This document shows positions 50,123-58,929 of a DNA stretch of 64,000 bases, piece by piece. The position numbers were made by a program, and so were the translations under genes. Source of the DNA: Bacteroidales bacterium (GTDB lineage Bacteria; Bacteroidota; Bacteroidia; Bacteroidales; UBA932); assembly GCA_017471965.1 (NCBI GenBank), contig JAFURF010000008.1, forward strand, positions 1-64,000, read 5' to 3'. Position 1 is the first letter of the stretch, and every line of letters starts with the position of its first letter. A model generated the notes under the pieces. The model did no database searches. It saw nothing but the letters and a program-made list of their open reading frames with translations, and had not been told where the DNA came from.

Positions 50123-51232
50123 TTATTGTCCACCCATAAGAAAGACTTTCATGAAGTCGTTCAGGTCGCCGTCAAGGACTCTCTGGGTATCGGATGTCTC
50201 GTGTCCTGTACGTAAGTCCTTGACCATCTTATATGGATGCAGGACATAACTGCGGATCTGCGACCCCCACTCGATCTTCTTCTTCTGTCCTTCAAGTTCC
50301 GCCTGTTTCTCCTGACGTTTCTTCAGTTCTATATCATAAAGACGCGATTTGAGGATCCTGAGGGCATTCTGTCTGTTGTCCAACTGGGAACGTGTCTCCG
50401 TATTCTCGACAACTATACCGGACGGAATATGTCTCACGCGGACTCCGGTCTCGACCTTGTTGACATTCTGTCCTCCGGCACCGCTGGACCTGTATGTATC
50501 CCACTCAAGGTCTCCCGGATTGATCTCGATCTCTATGCTGTCATCTACAAGAGGATATACGAATACTGACGAGAAGGTCGTCTGACGCTTTCCCTGGGCA
50601 TTGAAAGGAGATATGCGCACAAGACGATGGACGCCGCTTTCAGCCTTGAGATAACCGAAGGCGTAGTCTCCTTCCACCTGCATCGTCACAGACTTGATGC
50701 CGGCATCCTCTCCTTCAAGTTCATCGGTCACTGTGACCTTATATCCGTTCCGCTCCGCCCATCTCACATACATACGCATAAGCATGGCGGACCAGTCATT
50801 TGCCTCGGTACCGCCGGCACCGGAATTGATGGTGAGCACTGCACCAAGGTTGTCGCCTTCCTCACCGAGCATATTCCTGAGTTCAAGAGCCTCCAGTTCT
50901 TCCACTGCCGCCTTGTATGCCTGCTCAAGTTCTTCCATCTCGGCAGATACCGCATCATCGGACGTCCCATCCATACTTTCCTTTGCAAAGTCCAGAAGCA
51001 CGTTGAGATCCTCCACCGCACCTGAGACCTTGTCATATCCGGTCACCCAGAACTTGACCCCCGCAAGTTCCTTCAGGAACTTCTCCGCATCCTTCGGGTC
51101 ATCCCAGAAATCAGCGGCCAAGGTCCTTTCCTGCCTCCGAGCAACATCAGCACGCTTTTCATCAATACTTATGCATCTTCCCAGAGTCTCTACACGCTGC
51201 TGCAGTTCCTTTATATGTTCGTTTCCTATCAT
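50123..51232 (-). CDS. prfB: Peptide chain release factor 2
   Basis: 369 residues from the ATG at 51232 (MIGNEHIKELQQRVETL), which aligns with the usual N-terminus; ATGs at 51244 and 51283 are in frame but add unrelated residues. Recognition motif SPF in RLVRISPFNAQGKRQTTFSS identifies RF2 (UGA/UAA), and the catalytic GGQ is in SSGAGGQNVNKVETGVRVRH. The reading frame is continuous through LGRCISIDEKRADVARR, the place where many prfB genes need a programmed +1 shift at CUU-UGA, so autoregulation by frameshifting is absent here. It is followed by a hairpin and lies upstream of the PagL-like gene, transcribed leftward. Confidence 0.96.
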   Translation of the reverse strand: MIGNEHIKELQQRVETLGRCISIDEKRADVARRQERTLAADFWDDPKDAEKFLKELAGVKFWVTGYDKVSGAVEDLNVLLDFAKESMDGTSDDAVSAEMEELEQAYKAAVEELEALELRNMLGEEGDNLGAVLTINSGAGGTEANDWSAMLMRMYVRWAERNGYKVTVTDELEGEDAGIKSVTMQVEGDYAFGYLKAESGVHRLVRISPFNAQGKRQTTFSSVFVYPLVDDSIEIEINPGDLEWDTYRSSGAGGQNVNKVETGVRVRHIPSGIVVENTETRSQLDNRQNALRILKSRLYDIELKKRQEKQAELEGQKKKIEWGSQIRSYVLHPYKMVKDLRTGHETSDTQRVLDGDLNDFMKVFLMGGQ

Positions 51233-51321
51233 CGTTTGAATCATCCTGTGCCAGGCCGTTGTCCGGCATTTTAAATCACACAAAATTAGTCAATTTTCCC
51301 GCAGAAGCAAAAACAAATGTC

Positions 51322-51329
51322 TATATTTG
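51322..51329 (+). promoter_or_regulatory. -7 element of the DUF4838 gene
   Basis: TATATTTG, 20 bases before the ATG at 51350. It overlaps the codons of the longer in-frame ATG at 51317, which is therefore not the start. Confidence 0.6.
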
Positions 51330-51349
51330 TGGAATACCATAAATTCGTC

Positions 51350-53542
51350 ATGAAATATACCACATCAGCAATCGTATTACTCATCCTGCTTATGCACGTG
51401 ACCGGAGCCGATGCACAGGTCACTATCGCCAGACATGGGAAAGCCAGGACGTGCATAGTGACCGCGGACAAGGAGCAGGAAACCCTGCAGGCGGCCGACC
51501 TCCTGCAGGATTTCGTATGCAGGATCAGCGGTGCCCGCCTGCCGATAACCACAGATTTCAAAGGTAAAAAATGCATCGTGATAGGTGGCCAGGCATCAGA
51601 TGATGTGGGAGAAGACGGATTCAGCATCGACACCAGAGACGGAAGTCTCCATATAGAAAGCGGAGGCGGCAAGGGAGCGGTCTACGGAGTCGTCACCCTG
51701 CTGGAAAAATACCTCGGAGTGTCATATTGGTCATTTGAAGACTGCGAGTATCAGGAGAATCCGGACATTGTCCTCCCTGAAATCCACCTGAAGGAAACAC
51801 CGGCATTCCGTTACAGACAGAGCAGCAGTTACTGCCAGAAGGACCCCCTATATAAATTATGGTACCGGTTCGAGAGCCCGGATGAAGAATTCATCGACCG
51901 GATGTGGGTACACACGTTCAACAGAATCCTGCCTTCCGACAGGTTCGGCAAAGAGCATCCTGAATACTACTCGTTCATCAACGGCCAGCGAAGACCCGGG
52001 CACAACAGCCAATGGTGCCTTACAAGCGATGCCGTATTCGACGCCGTCGTCACACAGCTGGACTCGATATTCGCTGCCAATCCGGACATGAAGATGCTTT
52101 CAGTAAGCCAGAATGACGGCAATTTCACACAATGCACCTGCCCGGAGTGCAAGGCCCTGGAAGAATATGAGGAGGCTCCGTCAGGAAATTTCATCCATTT
52201 CCTCAACAGACTGGCAGCCCATTATCCTGACAAAGAGTTCTCGACCCTCGCATACCTCTTCACAATGAAGCCGCCGAAGCATGTCAGGCCGCTGCCGAAC
52301 GTCAACATAATGCTCTGCAACATCGACTGCAAACGCGAAGTCCCTCTTACTGACAACGAGTCAGGAAGGACATTCGTCGAGGCGCTCGAAGGATGGTCGG
52401 CAATTTCCGACAACATCTTCCTCTGGGACTACGGCATCAACTTCGACGGATACATGACCCCCTTCCCGAATTTCCATACGATGCAGAAGAACATGCAGTT
52501 GTACAAGGAGAACGATGTCACCATGCACTTCGCTCAGGTGAACGGTCCAAAAGGAGGAGATTTCACCGAACTCAGGTCATATATGATATCAAAACTGATG
52601 TGGGATCCATATCAGGACGCGGACTCGCTCATGACCACCTTCCTGAACGGATATTACGGAAAGGCCGGAAAACACATCCATGACTACCTGAAACTCCTTG
52701 AAGGAGCACTCCTTGCAAGCGGAAAGGACCTTTGGATCTACGACTCCGCCATTTCCCATAAGGACGGAATGCTCAGGCCGCAACTCATCAGGACCTATAA
52801 CGAAATCTTCGATAAGGCGGAGGAAGCCGTGAATGACGATCCTGTAAAACTAAAGAGGGTGAGGATGTCCCGTCTGAGTCTCATGTTCTCAGAACTGGAG
52901 ATAGCAAGAACCGGAGAATGTATTGACGCTGACGAAATCCTACCGAAACTTGATCTGTTTGAACAGAGAACAAGGGAATACGGAGTCACGGCCCTGAACG
53001 AAAGAAACAACCCGCCAGCAGAATATTGCGAATTATACAGGACGAGATTCCTTCCGCAGAAAGAGAAGAGCAAGGCACTGGGCGCCAAGGTCGAATGGAT
53101 TCTGCCTCCTCATGACAGATATATCTCCATGGCCTCGGAAGCACTCACAGACGGGCTTTACGGTGGAACAACGTATGTGGAAAGTTGGGTCGGATGGGAA
53201 GGCAGAGACGCAGCATTCATACTTGATCTCGGAGAAGAGATGCAGTTTACGCGCATAGAAAGCGACTGCCTCCATCAACTCGGCGCATGGGTGCTGCTTC
53301 CGAAAGGAGGGCGATACAGCATATCCACCGATGGACAGACATACAGGGAATTCGGTTCCTTCGCATTTGAAGAGGACCGCAACCTGATGATAAAGTTCGT
53401 CAAGGGAACGGCAGAATCCGAAACACCGGTACAGGCAAGATACATCAAGGTAGAGATCGAAGGAACCATAGACTGCCCTTACTGGCATTACGGCGTCGGT
53501 CATCCGTCATGGTTCTTTGTAGATGAGGTATCGGTATATTAA
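51350..53542 (+). CDS. Secreted DUF4838 glycoside-hydrolase-like protein
   Basis: 730 residues with a signal peptide (MKYTTSAIVLLILLMHVTGA then DAQ). Residues about 25-130 form the alpha/beta domain often preceding hexosaminidase or alpha-glucuronidase barrels (AADLLQDFVCRISGARLPIT, GGGKGAVYGVVTLLEKYLGV). Residues 150-450 are the DUF4838 barrel with SVSQNDGNFTQCTCPECKAL, where Asn-Asp and two Cys residues stand out, and FLWDYGINFDGYMTPFPNF. A C-terminal F5/8-type galactose-binding domain follows (ILDLGEEMQFTRIESDCLHQ ... RYIKVEIEGTI). DUF4838 proteins are common in Bacteroidota glycan loci but mostly lack a proven activity. It is followed 11 bases later by murI, so the two may be cotranscribed; that context is unexpected for a glycan enzyme. 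Confidence 0.88.
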   Translation: MKYTTSAIVLLILLMHVTGADAQVTIARHGKARTCIVTADKEQETLQAADLLQDFVCRISGARLPITTDFKGKKCIVIGGQASDDVGEDGFSIDTRDGSLHIESGGGKGAVYGVVTLLEKYLGVSYWSFEDCEYQENPDIVLPEIHLKETPAFRYRQSSSYCQKDPLYKLWYRFESPDEEFIDRMWVHTFNRILPSDRFGKEHPEYYSFINGQRRPGHNSQWCLTSDAVFDAVVTQLDSIFAANPDMKMLSVSQNDGNFTQCTCPECKALEEYEEAPSGNFIHFLNRLAAHYPDKEFSTLAYLFTMKPPKHVRPLPNVNIMLCNIDCKREVPLTDNESGRTFVEALEGWSAISDNIFLWDYGINFDGYMTPFPNFHTMQKNMQLYKENDVTMHFAQVNGPKGGDFTELRSYMISKLMWDPYQDADSLMTTFLNGYYGKAGKHIHDYLKLLEGALLASGKDLWIYDSAISHKDGMLRPQLIRTYNEIFDKAEEAVNDDPVKLKRVRMSRLSLMFSELEIARTGECIDADEILPKLDLFEQRTREYGVTALNERNNPPAEYCELYRTRFLPQKEKSKALGAKVEWILPPHDRYISMASEALTDGLYGGTTYVESWVGWEGRDAAFILDLGEEMQFTRIESDCLHQLGAWVLLPKGGRYSISTDGQTYREFGSFAFEEDRNLMIKFVKGTAESETPVQARYIKVEIEGTIDCPYWHYGVGHPSWFFVDEVSVY

Positions 53543-53553
53543 ACATACGGGAA

Positions 53554-54312
53554 ATGATAGGAATATTTGATTCTGGAGTAGGCGGCCTGTCCGTGCTAAG
53601 GGAGATAAGGAAACTTCTTCCTGAAGAGAAATATATATACTATTCGGACAATGCCCATTGCCCATACGGGGAGAAATCTCAGGAATACATTATAGACCGG
53701 GCACGGGAGATCACCCGTTTCCTTCTCTCACAGGGAGCGGAAATCATAGTCGTAGCCTGCAACACGGCCACTGCAGCGGCGATTGCAACCCTGAGAAAGG
53801 AGTTCGACGTCCGTTTCATAGGGATGGAGCCAGCCATAAAGCCTGCCGCAGCAATCACTAAGACCGGAGTAGTCGGAGTCCTTGCCACAGCGGGGACCCT
53901 GAATGCAGACAAATACCATATCACCCGAGAAAAATACTCTGAAGGGGTGCGTATCGTCGAACATATCGGCCAGGGATTCGTGGAACTTGTGGAAAGCGGA
54001 GAGATTTCAGGACCAAAGGCGGAACAGACGGTCGAAGCGAGCCTGAAGCCTCTTCTGGATCAAGGGGCAGACACCATAGTCCTCGGATGCACCCACTACC
54101 CTTTCCTGTCCGACACCATCAGCAGGATTGCTTCACGACTTGTGCCTGAAAGGAAAGTCACGATCATCGATCCTGCCCCCGCTGTCGCAAGACACCTTGC
54201 GGATGTCATGAGACAGGAAGGACTCCTTCCATGCGGAGACGGTCCCGGGACCGATTTATACTCATCAGGAGACGGATCCTTATTGAACAAACTATACAAA
54301 AGAATCATATGA
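53554..54312 (+). CDS. murI: Glutamate racemase
   Basis: 252 residues. Diagnostic motifs: IGIFDSGVGGLSVLRE with Asp6 and Ser7, SDNAHCPYGEKS, catalytic Cys69 in VVACNTATAAA and Cys179 with His181 in VLGCTHYPFL. It makes D-glutamate for peptidoglycan in the cytoplasm. The length is at the short end of the family. The stop overlaps the start of the esterase gene (ATGA), and the start is 11 bases after the DUF4838 stop, so the three genes probably form one transcript beginning at the TATATTTG box at 51322. Confidence 0.97.
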   Translation: MIGIFDSGVGGLSVLREIRKLLPEEKYIYYSDNAHCPYGEKSQEYIIDRAREITRFLLSQGAEIIVVACNTATAAAIATLRKEFDVRFIGMEPAIKPAAAITKTGVVGVLATAGTLNADKYHITREKYSEGVRIVEHIGQGFVELVESGEISGPKAEQTVEASLKPLLDQGADTIVLGCTHYPFLSDTISRIASRLVPERKVTIIDPAPAVARHLADVMRQEGLLPCGDGPGTDLYSSGDGSLLNKLYKRII

Positions 54313-55130
54313 ACATGAAAAGACTACTTTTGACATTTGCGGCACTGGCATCTCTGTGCTTTACTTCGTATGCATTCAAGGAAAAAGAGATTACAGTCCG
54401 CAGCGAATGCATGAACAAGGACATCTACGTCACTGTCATCACCCCTGACGGCTACAGGAAGGGCAAGGCATTTCCTGTCGTGTACCTGATTCACGGCCAT
54501 GGAGACGACCACACAGCATGGAAAAAGGAAGGAGTTGTAGGACGCCTTGCCGACCAGTACGGAATGATAGTGGTCATGCCCGACGCAGTGGACAGTTGGT
54601 ATTTCGACAGCCCCAAAAAGCCTGAATACAAATATGAGACCTTCATGACCCAGGAACTTGTCCCATATATCGACAGCAACTACAAGACCATCAGGGACCG
54701 TAAAGGAAGAGCCATCACCGGTCAGTCGATGGGAGGCCATGGAGCAATGTACCTTGCCTTCAGACATCAGGACCTTTTCTCTTGCGTAGGAGCACTTTCA
54801 GGAGGTGTCGACATCCGCCCGTTCCCTAAGAACTGGGGCCTCGATGTCAAACTCGGTCCTATCGAAGAGTTCCCTGAAAACTGGGAGAACAATACAGTGA
54901 TAAACCTCACGCATCTTCTTGAGCCGGGCTCTCTTGAAATCGTCATGGACTGTGGCACAAAGGACTTCTTCTACGGCGTCAACTGCGCACTTCACGACAA
55001 ACTCCTTCAGGAAGGCATCCCACATGACTTCTACGCCCGTCCTGGCGGACACACCTGGGAATATTGGTTGAATTCAATCAAATACATCTTCCTGTTCTTC
55101 AACGACCGTCTTGAATCTATGCAAAGATAA
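54309..55130 (+). CDS. Exported alpha/beta-hydrolase esterase (CE1/esterase D-like)
   Basis: 273 residues; the ATG overlaps the murI stop (ATGA), and a longer frame to 54231 is the murI gene in another frame. Signal peptide MNMKRLLLTFAALASLCFTS then YA. The triad is Ser140 in AITGQSMGGHGAMYLA, Asp219 or Asp214 in VMDCGTKDFFYG, and His248 in RPGGHTWEYW. The oxyanion region is YLIHGHGDDHTAW. This is the putative esterase family that includes feruloyl and acetyl-xylan esterases and S-formylglutathione hydrolases; the signal peptide favours a polysaccharide or peptide ester as substrate. Position next to murI gives no clear hint. A bidirectional terminator follows. Confidence 0.92.
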   Translation: MNMKRLLLTFAALASLCFTSYAFKEKEITVRSECMNKDIYVTVITPDGYRKGKAFPVVYLIHGHGDDHTAWKKEGVVGRLADQYGMIVVMPDAVDSWYFDSPKKPEYKYETFMTQELVPYIDSNYKTIRDRKGRAITGQSMGGHGAMYLAFRHQDLFSCVGALSGGVDIRPFPKNWGLDVKLGPIEEFPENWENNTVINLTHLLEPGSLEIVMDCGTKDFFYGVNCALHDKLLQEGIPHDFYARPGGHTWEYWLNSIKYIFLFFNDRLESMQR

Positions 55131-55156
55131 AATCATTAGTTTACAACATATTACAG

Positions 55157-55191
55157 AAAGTGCGTGCTCCCCTTTGGCAGCACGCACTTTT
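55157..55191. terminator. Bidirectional terminator
   Basis: AAAGTGCGTGCT ... AGCACGCACTTTT, perfect 12-bp stem with a 10-base loop between the convergent esterase and DUF6515 genes. Confidence 0.88.
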
Positions 55192-55227
55192 CATAATAGC
55201 GTAATATTCAAACGATTGCAATTTACA

Positions 55228-56469
55228 TCAATACTGCTGGCCGAGGACCTCGAAGAACGGTTTTCCGTCTGAGACGGTCACCTGATAGATGGTGTCATCG
55301 ACTTTATAGTATTCCTTCCCGTCGCTCAGCATGACCATATCATAATCTTCAGGAAGGGTTTCCACCAAGGCTCCTGCAGGAGGTATGATTGTCTTGTACT
55401 GACCTGAAGCATCCTTCACGTAGAAGACACCGTCCTGATAGAAATAATCAGATCCTGCAGCAGCATAACTCTGCACAAGGCCGAGGCTGTTCGCCAAAGT
55501 GTACGAAGCCGTCGCGAGTTGCTGTCCCTGCGCGATCTGGGCATTCTGCTGCGCGATCAACGCATTATTCTGAGCGATTATGGCGTTCTGCTGCGCGATA
55601 TGTTCATTGTTCTCGTTGATCTGACTGTACGTCTGAGCAACAGTAGCATAATATGCGATATTGACAGACGCCCAAGCCATATCGGCTATCAGATTTGCAG
55701 CAAGCACAGTTCCAAAAGGCGGTCTGCACACTATATAGTATGTTCCGTATGGACGGTACCATATATCATTATAGCAATAATATGTAATACCGTGATAGAT
55801 ATGTCTGATGACATGTGACGGCAAGACTCTTACCCTATGTCCGTAGCAGTGATCGTGTCTGCTCCAGTAATATGCCGGCCTGTCCCAGCGCATGAAGTCT
55901 CTGTCGCGAGGATGTATCCTCGGGCCATGGTGATGGTCAGGACGGATATGCACCGGCGGCTTCTGCGGGCCGTGGCCATGCCCCATCTGTGGCGCGTCTC
56001 CAGGACGCTTGTCAGGACGTGCCGCAGGACCGGACTGAGCAGGTCTGTCTGACGGCTTTGAAGTCGGACGACCAGGACGTGTGATCTGTGCAGGACGGTC
56101 CTGTCCTCCCGGTTTTACGGCCGGAGCGGATGGTTTCGAACCTGAATTAGAAACAGAGGGTTTTACTGAAGAAGGCTTGTTCTGCGACGGTCTCGACACA
56201 GATGTTCGGGTCTGACTTGAAGGTCGGGTCACCGTATTGCTCGGTCTGGCGGCTGGCGACGAAGGTTTCGACACCGTAGGACGGTTGCTTCCGGATGACC
56301 TCACAGACGAAGGCCTGGATGCTGCGGAATTATTGCTGCGTGATACAGTCGACTTGTTTTCTGAACGTGAACCACTGCTTCTTCTTGTCTGGGCATCTGC
56401 ATCAGACTGAAAGGCGGCAAATGTCATGCAGACCAACATTGCTGCCATGATGTTTCTGAATGATCGCAT
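55228..56469 (-). CDS. Exported DUF6515-type protein with low-complexity and Gln/Asn repeats
   Basis: 413 residues with a signal peptide (MRSFRNIMAAMLVCMTFAAF to DAQ). Residues 27-165 are Ser/Arg/Pro-rich and disordered; 165-215 are His/Arg/Tyr-rich (GHGHGPQKPPVHIRPDHHHG). Residues 220-270 contain the Tyr-rich core (IRHIYHGITYYCYNDIWYRP), as in the Bacteroidota family DUF6515. A short hydrophobic stretch, then QNAIIAQNNALIAQQNAQIA forms a heptad-like Gln/Asn coiled coil (about 300-325). The end (GVFYVKDASGQYKTIIPPAG ...) is beta-rich and repeats the motif VDDTIYQV. The function is unknown; the His-rich stretch may bind metal. It lies after NamZ with a 20-base gap and could be read from the same message. 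Confidence 0.8.
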   Translation of the reverse strand: MRSFRNIMAAMLVCMTFAAFQSDADAQTRRSSGSRSENKSTVSRSNNSAASRPSSVRSSGSNRPTVSKPSSPAARPSNTVTRPSSQTRTSVSRPSQNKPSSVKPSVSNSGSKPSAPAVKPGGQDRPAQITRPGRPTSKPSDRPAQSGPAARPDKRPGDAPQMGHGHGPQKPPVHIRPDHHHGPRIHPRDRDFMRWDRPAYYWSRHDHCYGHRVRVLPSHVIRHIYHGITYYCYNDIWYRPYGTYYIVCRPPFGTVLAANLIADMAWASVNIAYYATVAQTYSQINENNEHIAQQNAIIAQNNALIAQQNAQIAQGQQLATASYTLANSLGLVQSYAAAGSDYFYQDGVFYVKDASGQYKTIIPPAGALVETLPEDYDMVMLSDGKEYYKVDDTIYQVTVSDGKPFFEVLGQQY

Positions 56470-56489
56470 AGTCTGAGTTTTAAGAAAGA

Positions 56490-57752
56490 TTAATAAATGT
56501 GGTATCTTTGCGACAAGGCCCGGAAAGAATCCTCATCTTTCCGCCAATAATTCTTGATATCGTCTACCTTGTACCTCTTGCTGAATTCTTTCCTAACATA
56601 ATCCGTGCCACATACTTTGTCGAACAGTCCGTAACCGGTTATGACCTCAAAGGCCTTCTTGTCCGGATAAAGTTCCGCAACTGCCTGCATGACATGGAAT
56701 TGGGTCTCGGTGATCCGTGCAGACTCATAATCTGTGAAGAAATATTGAAGTCCCTTCACCAACTGTCCCTTCAGACTGCCGGAAATGGGTTTGTACCATA
56801 TGGTCCTGAATGAAATGCCGGGAAGGTCATAACTTTCCAGACGAGCCTTGAGGGCATCCGGATCCACCCATGTGTTTCCGAAAAGTTGAAAAGGCAGAGT
56901 ATATCCGATGCCTATATTCATGAATCCGTAAAGTTCACCACAGACTCCAGCAGCAGCATAGTACATCGGAGTATCCTTATATGGAATGTTCGGAGAAGGA
57001 AGGACCCATGGAAGTCCTGTATCCTCATAAAGCATGTCTCTGGTCCATCCTTCCATAGGGACAACAGTCAGGTTGCACTTCAAAGGCTCCTGGTCACCTT
57101 TCTGACCGCAATTCAAACCTTCTTCATTGATAAGCACGGCGAGTTCGCCCACTGTAAGACCGTACACATAAGGAATCCGGTATTGGCTCACGAACGAATT
57201 GAACGGCCGATCCACGTAGCAGCCTTCTATCTTGTTGCCTCCCAGAGGATTAGGGCGATCAAGAACCATCACTTCTATGCCCATTTCTGCACAAGTACGC
57301 ATCACAAGGCCCAGAGTGCTGATGAAAGTATATGAACGCACACCCACATCCTGTATGTCATAAACCATGACGTCAATGCCCTCCAGCATGGCCTTGGTAG
57401 GCTGACGAGTCTCCCCATAAAGAGAATATACAGGAAGGCCGGTGGCCTCATCTACAGTATCAGTCACCTTTCCTCCTGCATAGACATCACCCCTGACTCC
57501 ATGTTCAGGTCCATAAAGGGCCACCAGTTCCACTCCCGGTGCCTCATGCAGGATGTCAACGGTGGAACGCAGATTCCTGTCGACACCGCTCGGATTGGTC
57601 ACCAGACCCACACGGCGGCCTACAAGGCCTTCAAAGCCCCTGTCTTCAAGGACCTCGATGCCGGGTTTCACTATGGTTCCGCGGACAGAAGCATCACATC
57701 CGTATACAGAAACAAAAGCAATACATGCTATCAGAATGAACAGTCTTTTCAT
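56490..57752 (-). CDS. Exo-beta-N-acetylmuramidase NamZ-like protein (DUF1343)
   Basis: 420 residues with an export signal, possibly lipidated at VYGC (MKRLFILIACIAFVSVYGC). The DUF1343 signatures are strong: RVGLVTNPSGVDRNLRSTVD, LVALYGPEHGVRGDVYAGGK, GIDVMVYDIQDVGVRSYTFI, VLDRPNPLGG and SPNIPYKDTPMYY. Characterised members (family GH171) remove MurNAc from the non-reducing end of peptidoglycan fragments. The Glu in YGPEHG and the Asp in YDIQDVG are probable catalytic or binding residues. It is last in the leftward run GT2, DUF4922-SpoIID, AmpG-like permease, serpin, NamZ; in Tannerella-like Bacteroidota NamZ and AmpG are also found with MurNAc-recycling genes. This supports peptidoglycan salvage. 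Confidence 0.92.
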   Translation of the reverse strand: MKRLFILIACIAFVSVYGCDASVRGTIVKPGIEVLEDRGFEGLVGRRVGLVTNPSGVDRNLRSTVDILHEAPGVELVALYGPEHGVRGDVYAGGKVTDTVDEATGLPVYSLYGETRQPTKAMLEGIDVMVYDIQDVGVRSYTFISTLGLVMRTCAEMGIEVMVLDRPNPLGGNKIEGCYVDRPFNSFVSQYRIPYVYGLTVGELAVLINEEGLNCGQKGDQEPLKCNLTVVPMEGWTRDMLYEDTGLPWVLPSPNIPYKDTPMYYAAAGVCGELYGFMNIGIGYTLPFQLFGNTWVDPDALKARLESYDLPGISFRTIWYKPISGSLKGQLVKGLQYFFTDYESARITETQFHVMQAVAELYPDKKAFEVITGYGLFDKVCGTDYVRKEFSKRYKVDDIKNYWRKDEDSFRALSQRYHIY

Positions 57753-57761
57753 AGGAATGAT

Positions 57762-58913
57762 TTAAAGATTAACGATCTTGCCTGCAAAAAGGATGTTTTC
57801 ATTGGTCCTGTCCGCAATGAAGAATACAAAAGGACGGTCTACTGTCATCGTCTTTATATCCGGCTCCGGACGGACTGCAGTCAGTCCGACTACAGCAACA
57901 GTCACCGCCGCAGCCTCGGTTCCGCTCTCCGTTATGTCGATATAGCACTTCTGCGCAACAGAATCGAGCGCAAGAGGTCCCATGGCCGATATCCCTTTGA
58001 AATCTGCCGCTGCAGAAAACGCCGTCCTGACTCCCATCTTCTTCAGTGCATCATTCAATGAAAGTCCCGTTTCCAACGTCATCTTAGGCAGACTGAACTT
58101 CACAGTAGCAGGCTTCATCATGCCAAGAGCGGCATTGAACGAAGATTCATTGACATATGGCATGACGGCATTCATGTCCATGCCTGCAGGAGGCAGCGCC
58201 ACAAACATGGAATATCTGCCGCCCTGATACGGCAGTTCGATGATCTGACAGCCCTGATATTCCGCATAGGAATATTTTCCCTTACGGTACATCATCTTTA
58301 TATCCTTATCACCTGAAACGCCATGGAAGACAGACTTTCTTGTCATGTTAGCATCGAACTTGTCAGCCCATGGAGCATTGAAGTACAATGCATTTGCAAG
58401 AACCATCTTCATCTGTGGGGAGAGGGAGGACATTATCTTTGTTATCTTGCCTTCCGTGTTTTCAGAGCACCAGTTGTTTATGGCATGCAGGGTGGCAGGA
58501 TCTGCGAAATCCAGTGTTGTCGCCAATGCCTCATAGTCCCTCTGGAGCAGAGAGACATAATGGTTCCTGACACTGAAGTCGTCGTTGATCCACACTGAGT
58601 TCGCTGACTTCACGACGACTGTATCTCCTTCTGACAGTTTCTCCATCCTGAACATGCATCCGTTCAGAGCATTGTCGATCTCCGCCTTGGTCTCTCCTTC
58701 CGCTCCCTCTTCGAGCATGGACAGGGCCACACCGGCGCTATACGGTGAGACGACGATATTGTCTACAGGCTTCTGAGTCTGGTTCACACTCTTGAAGAAG
58801 GACAAGGCAAACCCGATTCTTGAGCCTTCCGAAGGAGGCGTCTGAGGTTCTCCACAGGAAATCAGGGTACACATGGCGGCAACAGATAGAGCCATAAGCA
58901 TAGGTCTTTTCAT
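57762..58913 (-). CDS. Serpin lipoprotein (protease inhibitor)
   Basis: 383 residues from the ATG at 58913, which gives a lipoprotein signal MKRPMLMALSVAAMCTLISC; the ATG at 58943 overlaps the permease gene and would spoil it. Serpin fold segments: NIVVSPYSAGVALSMLEEGA, LANALYFNAPWADKFDANMT, VKFSLPKMTLETGLSLNDAL, and FIADRTNENILFAGKIVNL. The reactive loop runs GTEAAAVTVAVVGLTAVRPE (331-350) with a small-residue hinge typical of inhibitory serpins. By alignment with alpha-1-antitrypsin P1 would be near the GLT-AV bond, so the target is likely an elastase-like or papain-like enzyme. It sits between an AmpG-like permease and NamZ, an unusual place. Similar Bacteroidota serpins (for example miropin) guard the cell surface from proteases. 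Confidence 0.93.
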   Translation of the reverse strand: MKRPMLMALSVAAMCTLISCGEPQTPPSEGSRIGFALSFFKSVNQTQKPVDNIVVSPYSAGVALSMLEEGAEGETKAEIDNALNGCMFRMEKLSEGDTVVVKSANSVWINDDFSVRNHYVSLLQRDYEALATTLDFADPATLHAINNWCSENTEGKITKIMSSLSPQMKMVLANALYFNAPWADKFDANMTRKSVFHGVSGDKDIKMMYRKGKYSYAEYQGCQIIELPYQGGRYSMFVALPPAGMDMNAVMPYVNESSFNAALGMMKPATVKFSLPKMTLETGLSLNDALKKMGVRTAFSAAADFKGISAMGPLALDSVAQKCYIDITESGTEAAAVTVAVVGLTAVRPEPDIKTMTVDRPFVFFIADRTNENILFAGKIVNL

Positions 58914-58929
58914 GTTTCTACAGTTTAAA

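Noticed and set aside
50837..51232. Search for a programmed +1 slip site in prfB
   Set aside because: No internal stop or CTT-TGA was found; the frame is continuous from 51283 to the stop.
55389..56052. Plus-strand open frames opposite the DUF6515 gene
   Set aside because: They are shadows of the low-complexity minus-strand gene; Arg/Ser/His-rich with no start context.
56503..56510. TATCTTTG promoter-like box on the plus strand
   Set aside because: It lies inside the 3' end of NamZ, has no -33 partner, and faces no gene on the plus strand.
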